The translations under genes and the position numbers were made by a program. From Algoriphagus sp. CAU 1675 (lineage in GTDB: Bacteria; Bacteroidota; Bacteroidia; Cytophagales; Cyclobacteriaceae): a DNA stretch of 64,000 bases. Shown piece after piece: positions 60,362-64,000 of this stretch. The notes below the pieces were generated by a model that was given only the letters and a program-made list of their open reading frames with translations, was not told the origin of the DNA and made no database searches. The DNA is taken from positions 1 to 64,000 of the forward strand of contig NZ_JARHUI010000003.1 of assembly GCF_029222925.1 (NCBI RefSeq). Direction: 5' to 3'. Position 1 is the first letter of the stretch. Each line of letters starts with the position of its first letter.

Positions 60362-61609
60362 ATGGAAGAAAAGAAAATTTATATTATAGGAGCAGGGATA
60401 GCTGGTCTGATTTCAGCCTTAGAGTTAGAAAAAGCCGGTTTTTCACCCATTATTTTAGAATCCACAGACAGAGTTGGAGGAAGGATGAAAACGGATGAAA
60501 TGGATGGTTTTTTGTTGGATCATGGATTTCAGGTTTTAAATACGGCCTATCCCGAAGCACATAAATACTTGGACCTACAGGCCCTTAATTTACGGACCTT
60601 TGATCCGGGAGCTGTGATTTTTGACGGAAAAGAGTCTTACATTATTACCGACCCGATGAGAAATCCACTTAAAATTGTGGGAATGGCCTTCTCCAAGGTG
60701 GGTACTTTTTTGGACAAGGTGAAAATGTTTTCTCTAACCCAGGAATTGAAGAAAAAATCTTTGGAGGATATTTTCAATGAGCCTTCAAAACCAACACTCC
60801 AATATTTGAAAGAATATGGTTTTTCAGACTTAATTATTTCAAACTTTTTTAAGCCCTTCTTTAGGGGCGTTTTTCTTGAAAAACATCTAAACACCTCCAG
60901 TAGGATGTTTGAATATGTTTTCAAAATGTTTGCAATTGGTCAAGCCGCCATTCCAGAAAAGGGAATGGGGCAGATCCCGGAAATGATTCGCAGACAATTG
61001 AGCAAAACCCAAATTTATTTTAATTCCCCGGTCAAAGAGGTAAGGGGAAATGTAATCTATATGGAAAGCGGGGAAACTGTCGAGGCTGACAGAATAATCA
61101 TAGGAGTGCAGCCAGACCGGGTTATGAAACAGCTGCAGGGACAATTTGCTCCTCCAAAATCAGTGACCAATCTATATTTTTCCCTTCAAAAATCCTTCAT
61201 GGCTAGACCTATGCTCGGCTTAGTGACTGGAGACCATTTGGTGAACAATTTGGTGTTTATGGATGATGTCTCTAGAGCATATTCCTCTAGTGGCAAGTCC
61301 TTACTGTCTGTCACGGTTCTGGACTCTGATCTTGCTGAAAAGGAGCTGATTGCTAAAGTCCAGGAGGAACTGGAAGAGATTTCAGGAATTAAAGCAGGGT
61401 TTTTCAAACCGGTTAAAACCTATCATATTCCTTTTGCTTTACCAAATTCGGAAGATCTCAGATATAGTATTCCCATGACAGAGTGCAGGATTACCGATCA
61501 GGTTTTCTTGGCTGGAGATTATTTGCTCAATGGTTCCATCAATGCTGCTATGACTTCGGGAAGAATTGCGGCTGAAGCTGTAGTACATTCCTTTATGCCT
61601 ACCTATTGA
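60362..61609 (+). CDS. NAD(P)/FAD-dependent oxidoreductase (amine oxidase/desaturase-like)
   Basis: A 415-residue flavoprotein. The Rossmann FAD motif IYIIGAGIAGLISALELEKA opens the chain, with ILESTDRVGGRMKTDEMDGF as the second FAD contact. The C-terminal FAD segment is VFLAGDYLLNGSINAAMTSG. It belongs to the broad amine-oxidase, phytoene-desaturase or protoporphyrinogen-oxidase group. No carotenoid or haem genes are adjacent, so the substrate is open. Cytoplasmic, monocistronic. Confidence 0.85.
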   Translation: MEEKKIYIIGAGIAGLISALELEKAGFSPIILESTDRVGGRMKTDEMDGFLLDHGFQVLNTAYPEAHKYLDLQALNLRTFDPGAVIFDGKESYIITDPMRNPLKIVGMAFSKVGTFLDKVKMFSLTQELKKKSLEDIFNEPSKPTLQYLKEYGFSDLIISNFFKPFFRGVFLEKHLNTSSRMFEYVFKMFAIGQAAIPEKGMGQIPEMIRRQLSKTQIYFNSPVKEVRGNVIYMESGETVEADRIIIGVQPDRVMKQLQGQFAPPKSVTNLYFSLQKSFMARPMLGLVTGDHLVNNLVFMDDVSRAYSSSGKSLLSVTVLDSDLAEKELIAKVQEELEEISGIKAGFFKPVKTYHIPFALPNSEDLRYSIPMTECRITDQVFLAGDYLLNGSINAAMTSGRIAAEAVVHSFMPTY

Positions 61610-61707
61610 TTGGAATAGATTCATTTGGGCGGCAGGCCATTAGTTAGTAATACTAATTTTAAACCCGATTTCCCCTGAAAAATAGAGGAAAAGGGCTATT
61701 TTTGCGC

Positions 61708-62052
61708 ATGGAAAAATTACCACCTTGCCCAGCCTGCAACTCTCCCTATACCTATGAAATGGACGAAAAATTAGTTTGTCCTGAATGTGGGTTTGAATGG
61801 GTTGCAGAATCTGAAAATGAAGAGACTGCCGAAGAAGGTCTGATTGTAAAAGATTCAAATGGTGCTATCCTACAGGATGGTGATGCCGTAGTAATCATCA
61901 AAGACCTGCCAGTAAAAGGAGCTCCAAAACCAATCAAAGCGGGTACCAAAGTAAAAAGTATCCGATTGGTAGAAGGGGATCATAACATTGATTGTAAGAT
62001 TGATGGATTCGGGTCCATGGCCCTAAAGTCTGAGTTTGTCCGAAAAGCCTAA
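61708..62052 (+). CDS. PhnA/YjdM zinc-ribbon protein
   Basis: A 114-residue protein, start at the ATG of 61708 ([20 protein letters not shown]). An N-terminal zinc ribbon with CPAC and CPEC is followed by the PhnA domain ([38 protein letters not shown]). The name derives from E. coli phosphonate loci, but the gene is not needed for phosphonate breakdown, and here no phn genes are present. Function uncertain. A terminator follows at 62066. Confidence 0.9.
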   Translation: MEKLPPCPACNSPYTYEMDEKLVCPECGFEWVAESENEETAEEGLIVKDSNGAILQDGDAVVIIKDLPVKGAPKPIKAGTKVKSIRLVEGDHNIDCKIDGFGSMALKSEFVRKA

Positions 62053-62065
62053 TCCTATTCGGGAT

Positions 62066-62101
62066 AAAAAAAGCGGTTTGTGATTCACAGACCGCTTTTT
62101 T
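62066..62101. terminator. Bidirectional terminator after the PhnA-like gene
   Basis: AAAAAGCGGTTTGTG and CACAGACCGCTTTTT pair with one mismatch around an ATT-centred loop, with A and T runs at the ends. It separates the PhnA-like gene from the convergent ThuA gene. Confidence 0.85.
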
Positions 62102-62122
62102 ATGGGTGGTTAGCTGGCTCCC

Positions 62123-63049
62123 TTATTTTATTGGACTTTCATCACAAGCTACATCTCCGACAACATACTGCATTCCATCAAGGAAAAACCTGAGTAAATC
62201 AGGGTTTTCAAAACTTTGTGCATTATGGGAAGGGGAGGAGTACATGACTCTACCTTTGCCCTCGGCTCGAATCCAAGCTACGTAGGTTTTACCTTCTGTC
62301 AGGTTTTGGTTTTTTCTTTGTTGGCTGATTTCTGAATTATTGAAATAAAGCAAGGGATGGAAGTTCAATTCTCCATAAGCGTTTTTGTAGAAATAGGGCT
62401 CATCCACATGGTTGAATCCTTCTGCTGGGAAAGCCTGAACCAAAGGATGCTCAGGATCTGCCAACCGGACTTGAATGGCCTGCTGAGGTGGGTGATAGTC
62501 AAAACTAGCCCCAACCAATCTGCTGAAATCCCAGGAATTGTTTTGTGTAGTAACTGCCCCATGAAGCAACAATAATCCTCCTCCTTTTTTCACATAGTTC
62601 AATAGATTGGCTTCAAATTCCTGTGCCTTTTTCATCAAGGAGACTGAATCAGCATCGGATTCAGCTCTTAATTTATCCCAGAAAAGATTCCGGTGATCTG
62701 GCTTTGAACAGGTGTTGTTCAGAACAATAGCATCGTATTTCTTGAGATTTTTTGCTTCAAATTCCCGAATGTCGGTACTTGCCGAAACCTGAAAGGCTCC
62801 GCTTTTATCTCCCAAAATTTTGACCATTTCCTCTGTATGGGGAATCACCCAATGCTCAAATCCTGTAAATAGGGAAAAGACCAGTATATTTTTCTTTTTG
62901 CTTGAAGTTGGAAAAGTTGGCTTTTTGGGTGCCAGTGATCTGATTTTGTCTTTCCACTCCTGATTCAATTCTACTTCAGGCAAGCTTTGAGCCTGTGCAA
63001 ACTGCAGGGAAATTAAGAAAACGATTCCGTAGAAAAACTTCTGTTTCAT
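62123..63049 (-). CDS. Exported ThuA-domain protein
   Basis: A 308-residue protein with a signal peptide (FYGIVFLISLQFAQAQS) and a ThuA glutamine-amidotransferase-like domain. Visible parts are NILVFSLFTGFEHWVIPHTE, YDAIVLNNTCSKPDH, YVKKGGGLLLLHGAVTT and KTYVAWIRAEGKGRVMYSSP with the HNAQSFENPDLLRFFLDGMQ C-terminal stretch. ThuA proteins take part in sugar metabolism, first seen for trehalose use, and often neighbour PmoA-like and oxidoreductase genes. It is divergent from such a PmoA-like gene with an 82-bp gap. Confidence 0.88.
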   Translation of the reverse strand: MKQKFFYGIVFLISLQFAQAQSLPEVELNQEWKDKIRSLAPKKPTFPTSSKKKNILVFSLFTGFEHWVIPHTEEMVKILGDKSGAFQVSASTDIREFEAKNLKKYDAIVLNNTCSKPDHRNLFWDKLRAESDADSVSLMKKAQEFEANLLNYVKKGGGLLLLHGAVTTQNNSWDFSRLVGASFDYHPPQQAIQVRLADPEHPLVQAFPAEGFNHVDEPYFYKNAYGELNFHPLLYFNNSEISQQRKNQNLTEGKTYVAWIRAEGKGRVMYSSPSHNAQSFENPDLLRFFLDGMQYVVGDVACDESPIK

Positions 63050-63131
63050 AGGTTATTGGGTTGAGCGGTTAAAGGGTTTCTGATGGATTTTGATAATTTC
63101 AAAAGTACAAGTCCAATAACCTGAATTTTCC

Positions 63132-64000
63132 ATGAGTTTCAAAAGAAAATTATTTCTCCTGGTATTTGCCATTATTTTGAATTTCCCTGCTTTTTCCCAA
63201 AATGTTTCCTTAAAAGAAACTTCTAATGGGGTGGATTTTGTAATTGGAAATCAGCGAGTTTTGACCTATCAAACTGCAACAGCAGATGTGCCGGAAGGAA
63301 TTAAAGCTGCATTCAAAAAATCGGGATTTATTCATCCTCTTACTTCTCCAAGCGGTCAGGTTTTGACCAGGATTCAGCCGCCGGACCACTATCATCACTA
63401 TGGAATCTGGGGACCGTGGACAAGAGCTACCATAAATGGAAGAGAGGTGGATTTTTGGAATTTGGGAGATGGTAAAGGAAGAGTGGACTTCTCCCACATC
63501 ATCTCCAAAAAACAAGCTGGTGGGGCTGCTGAACTCAATGTCAGACAAAATCACCTGGATCTAAAAGCTCCGGAAGCAGAACGCCTGGCAATATCTGAAG
63601 ACCTGAGGATCAAAGTAAAGCCAGCTGACAAAGGACGATATATGGTGGATTATACCACAACAATATTTACCAGTTTGGAAAAAGGGATTTTATTGGATGA
63701 TTATCGCTATGGAGGAGGAATTGGATTTAGGGCTACAGAAATGTGGGATCCAAGCAATAGTTCGGTTTTGACTTCTGAAGGAAAAAACCGGGTAGAGGCA
63801 GACGGAACCAATGCCAAATGGATTATTGTGAAAGGAAAGACAGCGGATAAATCAGGGCAAAGCGGGATTCTTTTAATGAGCCACAATACCAATAAATCAC
63901 ATCCAGAACCTCTTAGGGTTTGGCCTGAAGATTCAAATGGCGGCAAGGAGAATGTATTCATCGAGTTTTGCCCAATCCGTCATGAATCATGGGAGATCCT
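63132..64000 (+). CDS. PmoA-like (DUF6807) exported protein, 3' end beyond window
   Basis: The reading frame opens at 63132 (MSFKRKLFLLVFAIILNFPA, a signal peptide) and stays open for 289 codons to the window edge. The content matches the PmoA or DUF6807 family: IHPLTSPSGQVLTRIQPPDH, YHHYGIWGPWTRATINGREV, DDYRYGGGIGFRATEMWDPS and GILLMSHNTNKSHPEPLRVW. The HHYGIWGPW segment is a clear family hallmark. These proteins occur with ThuA and glycoside genes and are of unknown biochemical function; the methane-monooxygenase-related name is historical. No frameshift in the visible part. Confidence 0.85.
   Translation, partial: MSFKRKLFLLVFAIILNFPAFSQNVSLKETSNGVDFVIGNQRVLTYQTATADVPEGIKAAFKKSGFIHPLTSPSGQVLTRIQPPDHYHHYGIWGPWTRATINGREVDFWNLGDGKGRVDFSHIISKKQAGGAAELNVRQNHLDLKAPEAERLAISEDLRIKVKPADKGRYMVDYTTTIFTSLEKGILLDDYRYGGGIGFRATEMWDPSNSSVLTSEGKNRVEADGTNAKWIIVKGKTADKSGQSGILLMSHNTNKSHPEPLRVWPEDSNGGKENVFIEFCPIRHESWEI

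Overview
The window is about 64 kb from a member of the Bacteroidota, most likely a Cyclobacteriaceae (Algoriphagus-like) Cytophagales. Pointers are a TonB receptor with a carboxypeptidase-like N-terminal domain, families largely confined to the phylum (DUF4301, DUF5777, HYC_CC_PP, DUF3347), and a promoter of the TTTG-N19-TAnnTTTG type. The genus is inference. No tRNA, rRNA or CRISPR was seen.

Layout. 1-8.7 kb: edge of a transposase gene, DUF4301 gene, 5-oxoprolinase operon (pxpABC), a 41-residue ribosomal protein THX gene, YdeI-like protein, methionine aminotransferase, sugar isomerase-like protein, ArfB and a DtxR-type regulator. 8.7-23.8 kb: a metal-homeostasis region. It holds a TonB receptor whose promoter is overlaid by a DtxR-like palindrome, a Cus-type Cu/Ag efflux operon (HYC_CC_PP, CusA, CusC, CusB, DUF3347, PepSY) and copZ-copA. 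The Cus and Cop halves are separated by a REP-type transposase (RAYT) and a four-unit array of small GTCCC/GGGAC hairpins. 23.8-27.4 kb: a sulfatase and a carboxypeptidase-domain protein set between copies of a dispersed repeat. 27.4-37.3 kb: an AT-rich island, described below. 37.5-46.3 kb: an HMA-AraC regulator, an EamA transporter, a second four-unit repeat array, a malonate module (MadM, MadL, MatB-like), an orphan HlyD/TolC pair and SdaAB. 46.4-64 kb: a class IV aminotransferase, a xylose operon (symporter, xylB, xylA, SGNH acetylesterase), a Rieske/DUF5777/YceI operon, several exported hydrolases, a PhnA-like protein, a ThuA protein and a PmoA-like protein cut by the window edge.

Most notable: the island at 27,468-37,255 looks like two very large integron-type gene cassettes in tandem without an integrase in view. 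Each ends in an inverse core box that is the exact complement of its own first bases (GTTGTGCC/GGCACAAC for one, GTTGTATGCC/GGCATACAAC for the other). The two attC-like sites are 134-136 bp, with 18-bp inverted arms. Cassette 1 (6.2 kb) carries a four-gene restriction-modification operon: a XRE controller, an Eco57I-like adenine methyltransferase, a PD-(D/E)XK nuclease fused to an adenine methyltransferase, and a cytosine-5 methyltransferase. Cassette 2 (3.6 kb) carries a single uncharacterised 1072-residue protein. The two cassettes also share a ~90-bp head and a ~110-bp tail, so what is conserved between them is more than the recombination site.
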